Shown piece after piece: positions 39,301-49,798 of a stretch of DNA of 64,000 nt. This DNA comes from Dysidea avara. Lineage: Eukaryota; Porifera; Demospongiae; Dictyoceratida; Dysideidae. The notes below the pieces were generated by a model that was not told the origin of the DNA, searched no databases, and saw only the letters and a program-made list of their open reading frames with translations. The stretch's first letter is position 1. Each line of letters begins with the position of its first letter. The stretch lies in NCBI RefSeq assembly GCF_963678975.1, contig NC_089281.1, forward strand, positions 28,881,616-28,945,615, read 5' to 3'. A program made the translations under genes and the position numbers.

Positions 39301-41081
39301 AGCTGTCATTAACTTTGTTAACTATTTCAATGACACCAATCACCCTGTGACAGGTAGACTACTTCACCCTACCGACTTTCTGCTAACTTACTTGCCCTCA
39401 AAAGCAATAGGAATAGCAAGTAAATTGTGAGAAGTGATACCCAGCATATTATCAATCATCCTGAAGGTGAACAGCGTTATTAATATATACATTGTATCCA
39501 CACTAACTTGTAAACTCTTTCATCATTTTCACAGTCTGACACATTTATGATCTTGTTAATTTTGTAGCACAAACCAGCAATGCCAGCTTCAAGAGGAATC
39601 CGGATTTCCCTTTGACAAAAGTTCACACATGTATACTTACCAGTGTTAACTGTGATTTAATGTATTATTTATTTACTTTAGTGGTTCTCCTTTGTTTTTT
39701 TGGTCAGCAATGACTGCCAGTTTATTGGGCGCTGTCCGAATCTGATGATCAAAACTTGGCATAAACACTTTTGCATAAAACTCCTGTTTAGCCAAATCAA
39801 CAAGAAACAGTGAGCCTCCCCTAGCTCCAGTCTGCTGGTACAGTGTAACCTGAAATTAGTTGAGTGCACTATGAGCAGAGAACACTACACTAACAATAAT
39901 GCTCTCAAGGACCACATGGGGATCTGAGTCAGGAGTGAGCTGATTGAAACATGATCTAGTTAAACAACATATGGCTTAGCGTACTGGACATAAGTGCACA
40001 CCAAACCGTAAAGCTAGAAGCAGTAAATCATGTTTGGACTGCCTTTTTATCTAAACAGAAAACATTTGTGGCGTTACATACAGTTGTGTGTACAATATAC
40101 CAAATCCATGGTCTTTAGGTCAGACAAGAAATTGTCATACAAATTTTCACAAGCCTGTAAATAATAACAACAACTAGATTAGAATCTTTTCTAAAGACAT
40201 ACCTGTCTGTCTTCTTTACTAAATGGTGCAGAGAATGGAGTCCTGGTTAAAACTACCACACCCACCAGATTGTCTCCTTTCATGACCAGTGGTAAACATA
40301 GCACAGACTGGGCCACTGTTGTTGGTTCACCCATGCCAGCAGGAAAACTTTCATCCTTCATTGTTGAGTTATAGAGAATCGGGTCCTTTGTGGCAGCCAC
40401 ATGACCTTGAACTGTAAGCCCCTCAGTAACCAGAATACTTTCTGGTAATTCACAGGGAGCCAAAGAGGCAAATTGAAGAAGATTCTTTTGTGCCAAAAGC
40501 AAGTGCATTTTCACAACAATTTGATGAATTGAAGTCTTACATTCTCCTGGGTGGGATCTTGCAAGTAAAGTGTTGAGTTGTCAGCTTTCATTGCTATTGG
40601 TCAGGTTGTCAAAGTGTCCATAGTAACCAATGTCACACCTGCGCCTTACCACTAGCCACTTCTCTGCTAAATGAAAACAACATGGTTGGACAATCACTGG
40701 TGGTATCTTCCTTGTCTGGAATCTTGGCCTGCACAAAGAATTCTCCTAAACATTCCAGTGGAAATATACCTACATACTCTGGTCAACCATTGCTTCTTCA
40801 AGATACACCATTTCTTCAGGCAGTCAGCAGACACTTTCGTGATGACAAATTTCTCCAAAAAGTCAGGGTTTTCTTGAAGGTACTGCCACACAGATTCTTC
40901 AGAAACTGTTTAAACATTATTGAGTCATGTCATCAGACACAAAAGAGTAACACTTACCTTTGGCAGTCATTTCTGAAGACACTTGTTGTATTGGCTCTTT
41001 GGGAGGGTGGACAAATGGCCTTGAAACTTTACCATACAAAGGTTGCCGCGGCCTTAGTAGTTTCCTACAAGGAGAAGACAT
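36316..41081 (-). CDS. PDE10A: Dual-GAF cyclic nucleotide phosphodiesterase, PDE10-like
   Basis: Nineteen exons in unbroken phase encode 716 aa: 41081-40958, 40905-40778, 40728-40650, 40593-40541, 40484-40203, 40154-40101, 39849-39677, 39609-39508, 39460-39392, 39344-39289, 39244-39168, 39120-39017, 38970-38884, 38831-38681, 38308-38105, 38059-37938, 36711-36600, 36545-36465 and 36408-36316. A TAG lies 12 nt upstream in frame, supporting the start at 41081. The N-terminal ESVWQYLQENPDFLEKFV is PDE10-like. GAF-A has ESFPAGMGEPTTVAQSVLCL; GAF-B has GSLFLVDLAKQEFYAKVF and NLLAIPIAFEGKVIGVIEIV. The catalytic domain has YHNWDHG (485-491), CHDLEHPG (His524, Asp525) and STSDLS (Asp634), so the metal ligands are present. 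Oddity: the usually invariant purine-binding Gln reads Glu686 (PKME). The role would be cAMP/cGMP hydrolysis regulated through the GAF domains. Introns 16 and 17 hold repeats. The symbol reflects the nearest family; PDE11 is an alternative. Confidence 0.9.
36781..37150 (+). mobile_element. tRNA-derived SINE, near full length
   Basis: It begins with a tRNA-like head. GTGGCTATAAC resembles a Pol III box A and TGTTTGATGCCCGG resembles box B, with a TGGTAATCGAAAGG-type middle stem. The body follows (CTTGAGCAAGAAACTTGCTC, CCTACCCAGCTG, TGGTTCACTGGGTAGG). Partial copies lie at 596-705, 6385-6610 and 29893-30195. The site is PDE intron 17, opposite to the gene. Confidence 0.8.
37265..37825. repeat. 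Two tandem copies of a ~280-bp unit
   Basis: The first unit (about 37265-37535) and second (about 37583-37825) share GCTCTCAGTTGGTA, GATGTAGCCCAAGA, GGAGGAGTTGCTAGAG, GTGACCTCACC and GGCACCAGCAATACTGCT-like blocks in order. They have diverged by substitutions and small gaps. They lie in PDE intron 16. No coding sense was found. Confidence 0.75.
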
Positions 41082-41365
41082 TATCAAAGCCTACCTCTTT
41101 GTCAAATGTGCCACAACCTGAGAAGGTAGCCTCTTTAAACTGACAGATCAAGCAAAGCCCAGTCAATGGCACCTCAAATACCACCCCTTTGATTATCTTC
41201 AACTTGAAACAAAGTGTTGATAGCATGAATGGAGTACTGTTCACAGTACAAAGACAACTTTTTAAAAATCCTACACTCAACCCTAAACTACCCACCAATA
41301 AATTGTATAGATTCAATAAATTGTATTACATGGATTGGAGTGTATGTGCATATAATACATTATGG

Positions 41366-44300
41366 CTATGTTTGTGTTTGTGATGAAGTTTCAGTCACTT
41401 CTGTAGAGTCTTCAACCATTTCCAACAGATCAGGTCCAGTTAGTTCTTGGGGATCAACTTTAGGTGATGACAATGACACGTATGGCTTGAGCTGTAAGCA
41501 ATAAATAGCATTAAACTAACAAACATGTTCAAATATAAAAAGTTAAACATTTTTAAAAACAACAGTAGATGTATTTTAATAGATGTATTATGGGATGTTA
41601 AGTCAGTTACAGCAAATAGAGCATGCTATGTCACTATTTGGTAGGCGAATTGTAACAATTTAATAATAAAACGAAAAATAACCTTTACACAGAAAAAGTC
41701 CAGAACAGAGAAATATCAAGCTAAGCCTTGAGGTAAAATTTCACATGCTCGACTACTTTACAACCATGAAGCCAAGTGCTGTTTCATATCAACTACAATA
41801 TTCAACTCATCTATGGCAGTATAGTGTAGTGTAGCACAGCTATGGACTACACAGATTGAATTTTGAACATGCTGGCCAGTCACTATTCCAAGCTAGCAAT
41901 GTAGAGCTACTTGTACTATTTGTAGGTTGGTTTGTTCTAGTAGTGGTTAAGTAGTACACGAGTAGCAAATGTTGTTAAATACAAATTGTAAAACCAATCA
42001 ACCACTCTATATTACAGTTACTGGCTACATACAGCCAACCAGTGAACACTGCCACTACAAATGGACAGCTGGTTATCTACTATCAAAATTATCACCCAGT
42101 GCTACAAATAATAATCAGCCAACTTTGCCAAGCATGATTTAGTTGTCAACTGACAAGTGTATTAAGTACCAGTAATTGCCTGCAGCAGATTCAATACAAG
42201 AAACACACAGAGAGATTATATGAGGACACATGATAGTGTGTCGTGTGGCAAAGTACAGCTAGTATGTATGCATGACAGACTGACTGACGCCTACAGACAG
42301 TCTAACTTGATAATGGCTAAGCTAAGACTACAAGCTTGATTTTTCACTGTTCAGCCCGACAGGTGCCTTTTGGCATAGTGCAGTACATACGATGCATGCT
42401 TCATGGACTTACCTGGACAAGTATGTTTTTACAGGAACCAAGAAAACACCGTTTTCATACATCTGCAGATAGTGCCTGAACAGATGCCTCAGGGTAGGGT
42501 ACCTCCTATTTTAAATTTGAACTGAATCTGTCCAGCCACCATTGAGATATGCACCTTCAAAGTCATCCTATTTTCTTCATGTTTTTCTTCTTAAATTTTA
42601 TTTTTGCATACTTCAGAAAAATTGCAATAATTTGTGTGTGCTTTAGTCTATTTACTGCAAATGTAGAGGACAGTAAGAGCATAATGCAGTACATTTACAC
42701 AGTACAACTTTCAATTAAGAACAAAAGAGTTTGACAATTGCAAAAGCAACTTGTTATCACGCCTACAGGGTAATCTGCTTGATGGAATAACTTGAAAAAT
42801 TGGTCTGTACATGAAGTAACCATCATGTATCAAACGTTTTGTGGTTTGAAAGTACTGAGAATTTTAGCTAAGGAGAGATCATATACAGCAAACACCAAAC
42901 ATGTGATCGAGATACTCTAATAGAACAGTCACCAAGAAGTAAAAATGTGCACAAAAATGTCAGAAAGAAATTTTCTCCAGGGTTCAAACTATGTCCAAGC
43001 TCCATACCTATATGCCCAAAACCTTTACCACTCCTGTCAGTTACTCACCTCACTTAACTTCTACCTTATAAATGAAAGTTCTAGTTTAGTACACCATATT
43101 ACAAACCGTGAGTAAACAACATGAATTACAAATCATGAGTCAACCTGTAATATCTACCATCCATTTATATGTGTCACCATATCCATTGTTTGGATCAACA
43201 TGAGCAACTTTTCATATACCTGCATGTAGTCAAGTCTTATGGAGGAGTAGCACAGGTGTACATCTCATGTTTACTTCTGTTATCCATGTTTTTGACTAAG
43301 CACAGATATGCATACGTTATCGTGATAGCATGTTATCACTAACATGATTGTTACATACTATCACGATAATCAATTAGTTGCCACTATCTCTCAGTCTTAC
43401 ATGTAGGTCAGGGGTCAGCAGCCATGACTTGGCTTTGATCTTTCTAATGACTTTTGAACAAACACAATGAGGAAAATGCAACATTTATTCTGATAGTGAG
43501 CAACCCAATTGTAGTAGTAAAGGCCACCCTTCATGTTCACAAGAGAATCGATACCCATTATGTAATATGTAGTCACTAATAAGTGTAAGACCGACAGTTA
43601 AGGTCACTCAAAATGTGCACAAGAATATCACTGTTGCACAAATGTACGTCTGTTAAGTATTGCAAATTGAATAGAACAAGTGAGACAGTCAATAGTCACA
43701 ACTGACAATAGACAGTGTTCTTCATAGGCCATAAGAAGTCTTACCACCTAGTCTCTAAGGGATGATCACTACAATTAAGAATTAAGACAATCAAGAAGCT
43801 AATGACACAATCAACACAGCCTCAGAAAAAAGGTGATCAAGCAGAACTAAAACAACTGAAAAATGTTACAAAAAGTTTGAATGTCAAGCAGGTAAAGCCA
43901 AACAATCAAGTATAAGTTCCCATCTGTGGTTTTGAATGGTTTTACAGGATATATAGTAGTTGCAATACCAATAAACAATACAGATATGATATAGAGGGAT
44001 TGCATGCGAAACATACTATGACGTATATTCGTAAAATGCTTAACAACCATTGCTTGTCAGACATTTGTGAGGTATGTGAGTGAAGGCTACAGCCATTCTC
44101 AATGTAGAGTGAAAGAAGTTTGCTAGGTTAGTCATTTGTATAAACAAGCCGTCAAGACTTTACAGTGTTAACATTCCTGAGAAAAATTAATATTACGCTT
44201 GTCCTACTATTTAATATTTAATTGTTTCTAACCTTATCCTAGCTTTTGATAGTTGGTAAAGTGTGGTGACCAAGTAAGTGTATTCACCCCATTGCATACC

Positions 44301-45168
44301 ATTGAAAAGTCCTCACAAATATTATGTCAGACGAATTATGCATGTTTGTAATATGCACCAAAAAATGTTTGCTCCGTATAGCCTAAATATTTTGAGGAAA
44401 TTTTTGCTGATTTTGCGGTTTTGGGGGATACCAGCGAAAACTTTATCCTTGAAATATTTAGACCTCCAAGGGGTGGTTACTACCAATAGTCCTGTAGAAC
44501 CATCTGCGACCGGGATCAAGGTTTTTGATCGACAAAAGTATACCTTGATCACTTGATTTAGCCTTAAAATCAGCCTTGATGGTTTGATAAATTAGCACAT
44601 ACTTTCGTACATTCTCGTTTTGTTTGCAAGCTAACTTAATTAGAGCTTTCTGATTGCTTGATTCAGTATTAATTTACCTCTTGATTTGATTTTGATCCCA
44701 GTCGCAGATGGCTCTACAGAACTATCGGTAGTGACTACCCCATGACCTTCATATAGTCTAATACATTTTGGGAGTATTTAAAAATCCGCGAAAACTTTAT
44801 TTTTAGCAACACTGCTCAACCTCGAAAATTTTAAATTTGCCCCTAGGCTATACCATAGATATTCTACCAGTACTGCACCTTAAATCCAGTTAAATCTGGT
44901 ATTATGATGTGTGTGATGCGATTCTGCAGCACTAAATAGCCACCTGCGACAGTAAACAGCAAAACGTGCTTATTAACCTAGTAACAACTTTATAACTTGC
45001 CTTTTTTCGTTGGGACACCCGTTGGCTTTGCTCCTCCCCCTAACGCACAAAGGTGGTAACTGAGACAGTTAGACAGCTTTTACCTTTGTAGAAGTCTTTA
45101 TTTCCTCGTTTACTTGTCATGGGTTCACGTCTGGCACCCATCAACGCTCCGCGAAGAAACCTCGACAT
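41366..45168 (-). CDS. MRPL41: Mitochondrial ribosomal protein L41
   Basis: Four exons, 45168-45084, 45039-45001, 44943-44879 and 41491-41366, encode 104 aa. Landmarks are MSRFLRGALMG then MTSKRGNKDFYKG, GAKPTGVPTKKGG, IPDLTGFKLKPYVS, and the end MVEDSTEVTETS. They match the bL41m/MRPL41 order: N-terminal targeting segment, SKRG...F.G, GAK, PDLTGFKLKPYVS. The protein is a structural part of the mitochondrial large subunit. Intron 2 appears to be a GC-AG intron (exon end AAAG, then GCAAGT); only this choice keeps the frame and the conserved TKKGG. Intron 3 is about 3.4 kb and full of repeats. The C-terminus is about 30 residues shorter than human (137 aa). The stop lies 284 bp upstream of the PDE start on the same strand. 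Confidence 0.85.
42215..42935 (+). repeat. Dispersed repeat X, copy 1
   Basis: It aligns by eye to 52480-53265: GATAGTGTGTCGTGTGGC, TTTTACAGGAACCAAGAAAA, TTTGTGGTTTGAAAG and the end GATCGAGATACTCTAATAG. Inside it (about 42270-42425) is a partial family F segment with GTGCCTTTTGGCATA and ATGGACTTACCT that is absent at the same place in the other copy. A weaker relative lies at 50740-51060. Confidence 0.65.
44376..44853. mobile_element. Nested inverted-repeat element
   Basis: The outer arms are imperfect: GTATAGCCTAAATATTTTGAGG with AAAATTT...GCCCCTAGGCTATAC, and CAGCGAAAACTTTAT with CCGCGAAAACTTTAT nearby in direct order. The inner element at 44471-44742 has strong arms (GGTTACTACC...GTAGAACCATCTGCGACC against GGTCGCAGATGG-type sequence, then GGTAGTGACTACC). 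The inner part is the pair of 8426-8621. Confidence 0.6.
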
Positions 45169-45535
45169 TGTTTCTAACCAGCGCACACCACACAACTTAC
45201 TATAAGCGCACTTCAGATTCACATTAAGCACAATTACTTATGCACGCGCAAATGTATCATACATTACTGGTATTTCAGGTGGTGGAATTGTCATGGCAAC
45301 CATCTGTACCAGAACGCAGCTAAACTCACTAATGCAATTTCTGTATTTTTACTGTTCTGTAAGTTTCATAACTTTTCGTTCTGTCTAGTGTTTGTGTGCT
45401 CAAACTCCTGCATGGGAATTGCATGAGTCAAAAGTACCTCTATATCAGCAAGTTGCATTATGTCTATTGTGTAGATAAATATTCAAGCAAGAAAAACATT
45501 CACTCAGGTAAAAATTTTCATCATAAAACCCATAA

Positions 45536-46234
45536 TTACACATTGGCATCAAATGACTTAGGCACAAAATCCGGTGAGTCTGACCTATTAGCAGCATAAT
45601 GCAATGTTCTTGGGTCTAGTGAAGGGAGAGTGAAGCCAACTTTAGGCTCAGACACTACAGAATAGTCTGTCACTGGGTCTGACACCAAGGTGTCCGTTAT
45701 GTCTTCAAAAGATTCATTCACATCCTCGGCATTATCTTGGTCTGTATTTGTAGGCACTTGGCCAGAGGAGATCAGTGACTGAGCAAGGTAACTTCCACTT
45801 GATGCATTCACCGGAAGGTTAGTCTTTTTATTCAGTCCACCAGTTAGTTTCTTTTCATACTCCTTTTTTTCCCAACTTTGTCTGATTTCAATTGCCCTCC
45901 TGATTTTATCACGTATGGTGGTGAATTGTGTTATAGACGCCATTTTCTTCAGTGTTTCTGTGTCATACTCCACATCATAACTAGAGCCTTCAATTTTTGA
46001 CTGCATGTTCTGTAATTCCTTTGTACAGCGGGCCAACTTGGGCACATTAAACCTCACGTGCTCTTGGACGCGGTACATTCCAAGCGACGGTTCATTGGTG
46101 GCGACGTAAATACCTTCATTAAGTTTCTGACAGATCTTAGTCACTTTATTTCTTGCTTCAAGTTCCTCAAAATGAGTTATTCTATTCGGAGTAGACACCA
46201 TTTCGAACACACCAACTTCCGGATCAGAGCGCAT
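45536..46234 (-). CDS. BORCS8: BLOC-1-related complex subunit 8
   Basis: A single exon encodes 232 aa, with ATG at 46234. The conserved core, about residues 28-125, reads KVTKICQKLNEGIYVATNEP, SLGMYRVQEHVRFNVPKLA, YDVEYDTETLKKMASITQF and IRRAIEIRQSWE. These match BORCS8 (MEF2BNB): ESVYVLANEP, ALYRLQEHVRRSLPELA. BORC recruits ARL8 to lysosomes and couples them to kinesins. Human BORCS8 is about 119 aa; here an extra acidic, Ser/Asp-rich tail of about 100 residues follows the core. The gene is intronless, which is unusual beside its exon-rich neighbours and could mean a retrocopy that replaced the parent, but the frame is intact. MRPL41 lies about 370 bp downstream on the same strand. Confidence 0.88.
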   Translation of the reverse strand: MRSDPEVGVFEMVSTPNRITHFEELEARNKVTKICQKLNEGIYVATNEPSLGMYRVQEHVRFNVPKLARCTKELQNMQSKIEGSSYDVEYDTETLKKMASITQFTTIRDKIRRAIEIRQSWEKKEYEKKLTGGLNKKTNLPVNASSGSYLAQSLISSGQVPTNTDQDNAEDVNESFEDITDTLVSDPVTDYSVVSEPKVGFTLPSLDPRTLHYAANRSDSPDFVPKSFDANV

Positions 46235-47301
46235 GGGCTTAGGGTCGATGCGCTATTTCACCAAATCGCGCATGGAAAAAATGTTACATGTACAGTACCA
46301 ACAGTGAGGGGACGACAACGGGTTAACAGCGATTCTTCATAGTGAGCTTGGTATATAAGCTACATAGTCTGCATCATGTGCATATTTAGATGCTGTATTT
46401 TATAATTAGTTATCTATTTCCTGTGTGGTGATGCAATGGAGCTAGTACCATGTTTCCGACACAAACAACTAGATAACGTTTACTAGCTTTGTAAGGAGTC
46501 ATCTCTCACACACCACACACACACACACACTACAAGGGGGTGACACAGAGGCACTCACTGTAGGTAGATCTGCGACTGCGGTCAAACTCAAGTCATTCGT
46601 GCCAAGTCAATCCAACCCACAATTGAAAAGTGCTAAAATATCATTGCTAAGTCAACCTGGAGTGCTGGGACATCTATGGATGGTGGGTATTATAGTTCTG
46701 GACAGGCAGTAACAAGAAGGTGTTTGTGTACATGCGTCTGTGTGTATTGCACAGGCACATACACCAATTACTTCATCTTCATTACTTATACAATAATTTC
46801 TATCCTTCTGTAAGAAGTACCCACCCACCCAGCTAAGTAATGCGTACCAAACAGTATGGTAGTACTGTTCTCCCCTAAAGTGACGGGCACCACTAGAAAC
46901 ACTGCAACCATCAGAAATATCATATGCTACACCACTGAACCACTGCTACCTTGACTGATCACCTCACTTAATTTCTGCTTTATAAATGAAATTTCTAGTT
47001 GAAATCTGCTTATAGTCAAACGTTTGTAATTTCATAGATCTACCAATAGAAGTTCTAGACTGTTCTAGAACATTCTATTATGTTCTATTAGAAGTCCTCA
47101 AAAAAATGTGCACTCTATTAGAGTATTACAATGATATTATCAAATATTGAATTAAATCATGCAATGAAACACATTTATAAGTCTGTCTTCAATAATCATC
47201 ATTGTATCTACATAGAAAAGAAGAAATGTGAGTAAAGACAAACCTCAAAGTCAGCCATAGGCTGGTTTTGGGGCCTTGTAAAGTACAAAAAGGAGTGAAA
47301 T
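46235..47301. other. Intergenic repeats with tRNA-like SINE trace
   Basis: No gene was seen. At about 46885-47125, read on the minus strand, a segment starts with TACTCTAATAGAGTGCACA, passes TAGATCTATGAAATTAC, and reaches a degenerate tRNA-like GGTAGCAGTGGTTCAGTGG. The same order is seen at 51065-51305. A short CA run lies at 46510-46530. Confidence 0.45.
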
Positions 47302-47569
47302 CCACACAAAACAGCCAAGCTGTGAAAAAATAGTGCGGCCTTAAAAAGCCAGGGTGAAAAAAGTTGTGAAATCAAAGGTGGCGGCCAAGAAATGGCTGCA
47401 ATGATGTTAATGCTAAAAATTTTAATAATGGCTGTGTGCATTGTTAAAATTTATTAGCATTAACATCATTGCAGCCATTTCTTGGCCGCCACCTTTGATT
47501 TCACAACTTTTTTCACCCTGGCTTTTTAAGGCCGCACCATTTTTTCACAGCTTGGCTGATTTGTGTGGA
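47302..47569. repeat. Foldback family P, copy 1
   Basis: Arms of about 125 bp pair almost perfectly: CAGCCAAGCTGTGAAAAAAT and CCAAGAAATGGCTGCAATGA against TCATTGCAGCCATTTCTTGG and TTTTTTCACAGCTTGGCTG. The loop is about 10-15 bp near 47443. The same arm sequence forms the foldback at 55917-56243. Confidence 0.9.
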
Positions 47570-49144
47570 TAGTCTCAACATCAAACACAGTGTTAAAAAC
47601 ACGAAAATGCTTACAGGCGGCTGGATATTAAATTTTTACAAAAATCATTAAAACCTGTCTGTCTACCTCACTGACCACAGTTGCAAGGACTAGATGCCAA
47701 ATGAACAGCACACAGCCACCATTTTTACACCACAACAACAAACGGGTGGGATGTACCTTTTGTGGTTCCGGGAAATGCCTGCCTTCTGCACTTTGCCATT
47801 CTTAAAATCTTCATGCCAGGAAACCATACCAAGGTGTTAATTTTCTGTATCAACATTTTCCTTGAAGGAGCATATTTAGACTCCATGAAACTATGGTATC
47901 CTTGGTAGTATCATGTAGCAACTAAACTGGGCTTATAAAATGATTGCAATGGGACATGCCCCCTTAAACAATCAGAACATGCCACCACACCTCTAATAAT
48001 CAGTACCACACCCCTCAATGATGTAGCTCTGTAGAAAGCAAGCTATTGTACCACGTTTCCTAGCTTAATCCACTGTGTAGTACTGTTGTGAGATCAAGAT
48101 ACTCTAATACAGCAGTCACAAATCCACTCGTGTATTCTATAGCTATGCTCTAACAAAAGAAGTTAATAAACTAAAAAAATGGAGTAGGGTTCCAGTGATC
48201 AAAGTGATATAGCTATGAGGGAAATTCTTTACTTGGCATTGTAGCAATGTGGGAAAATCCCTACTTTGGCATTGACAAGATGGTGAAAACATGCCAATTT
48301 AGAGATTTTACTACATTGCTACCCATTGTCCACATCACCAGAGTGACATGTTACCAGGCCCACCCCACTAATAATAATTGATTGAAATGTTTGAATATTA
48401 AATGGCCACGTGTTATGAATGAAGTATGGCATAGCATATTTTCTAGTGTAACGATCGAGAACTCACAAATACAGAGCCTGAAATTATAAATTTACGATGT
48501 CCAGTCAGAATGTTTGAACTAATTCAAAAATATTCAGACATATATTCAATGTTGATCTGTCATTATCAAGATCTTCACCATGACATGCAAAGTGTTTGTG
48601 ATACTCTATACCATACTGTTGTGCACAATAGCTACAAATCATTAAACACTAGCTGTAAACACATGGAAAAATTGATGCTATGGATTTAGCTGGTGCGTCA
48701 GATACACATGAGATAAATACTAAAAATGGTCAGTAATTGTCTGATTGTCTGACTGTAGATACCATACTTACAGTAGATACCATACTTACAGTACCGCTCA
48801 AACTAAGGGTGCGGTAATTATGCTGGAATAATTATCAGCATAATGCCAGGAATCATTCTGAATGATCAATATATTCTAATAGAACAGTCACCAGATCGAG
48901 ACCCTCTAATAGAACATTCACCTATATATACTCTAATAAAGCAAAATTTTACATACTACTCTATTAAAACAATGGAATATCTTATTTATGTGCAATAATT
49001 AACCACATATATTTTAAATAAACAGTCAATTCTGTATTTCTATTTGAATAATTTTGAGAATAATACATAAATTATGGAGCATAATGCAAGTTTTTTCCAG
49101 AATACAATAATGCAAAAAATCATGAGCATAATTACCTCAGCCCT
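47570..49144. other. Gene-free spacer upstream of the ABCC gene
   Basis: No exon was recognised. Dispersed-motif copies lie at 48092-48119, 48872-48892 and 48894-48921. A duplicated GTAGATACCATACTTACA lies at about 48757-48792. Confidence 0.4.
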
Positions 49145-49343
49145 AGCTCAAATGCAATGTCATCTTGCGAGAGTGCCAGTGATTAAATGTTCACTACTTA
49201 AATGGCGGGGCATCTGTTTCGCTCACAAGTATTCATCCTGTTTTGTTTGGGATGAATACTTGTGAGTGAAACAAATGTCATGCCCTTTAATTAGCAAGTT
49301 TTTAATCACTTGCACTCTCAAGAGATGACGTTGCATGTGAGCG
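49145..49343. repeat. Foldback element
   Basis: CACAAGTATTCATCC meets its complement GGATGAATACTTGTG across a 10-bp loop near 49235. The arms extend to GCTCAAATGCAATGTCATCT on the left and AGATGACGTTGCATGTGAGC on the right. Confidence 0.85.
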
Positions 49344-49594
49344 GTACGTACTGTATGTGACATGTTTTTTACCAGACCATAATTTTATGACTTTTTCAAG
49401 TAATGTGTCAACTGTATTAAAGTGTTGATGTAAGTGTTCCTGATAAGTACATCTCACAGTTCAGACTTCATAGCCTTCATGGTGTCCTCAATGGTGTCAC
49501 TCCTTGATAACAAATTCATCTTGTGAGCTGATATAGAATTGGTCATGTGATCTTGATGAATACTCGAGTACCAATTTGCTCAACTAGTATTCAA

Positions 49595-49650
49595 GTATTT
49601 GTAGTATTTGTAGTAATATATTTAGTATTTGTAGTATTTGTAGTATTTGT
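49595..49650. repeat. 9-bp tandem repeat (TATTTGTAG)n
   Basis: About six units of TATTTGTAG or close variants, about 150 bp upstream of the ABCC start codon. Confidence 0.8.
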
Positions 49651-49798
49651 TTTAACTCTATTAGTCAGAGAAACTACTGTATCTTAAGGTCTACTGTAAT
49701 TTTATTGAATATCATAGTGATTGTTTTATTAGAGTGGTTTGGTTTCCAAGGATATAATATTCTGCAAGATTTCAGTTATCTTTTATAGATTGTCTGAA

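Larger units (their letters stand above)
41493..44878. other. MRPL41 intron 3 (repeat-filled)
   Basis: This 3.4 kb intron holds dispersed repeat X with a partial family F copy (42215-42935), a tRNA-like head (42965-43030), a small palindrome (43317-43373: TTATCGTGATAG...CTATCACGATAA) and the nested foldback at 44376-44853. No other exon was recognised, apart from MRPL41 exon 3, which borders it. Confidence 0.6.

Noticed and set aside
40694-40891. Continuous frame across 40694-40891 as one PDE exon
   Set aside because: After the LKKQWLTR segment it stops soon and loses similarity. A ~48-bp intron (40777-40729) restores the LLFSFSREVASAMKADNSTL match to PDE10 GAF-A.
41065-41316. Minus-strand ORF upstream of the PDE start
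   Set aside because: It is in a different frame from PDE, follows the MRPL41 stop, and has no family resemblance. The in-frame TAG 12 nt before the ATG at 41081 marks the PDE start.
43847-44050. Possible MRPL41 middle exon in the 43.8-44.0 kb frame
   Set aside because: It has no MRPL41 motif. The PDLTGFK exon was found instead at 44943-44879.
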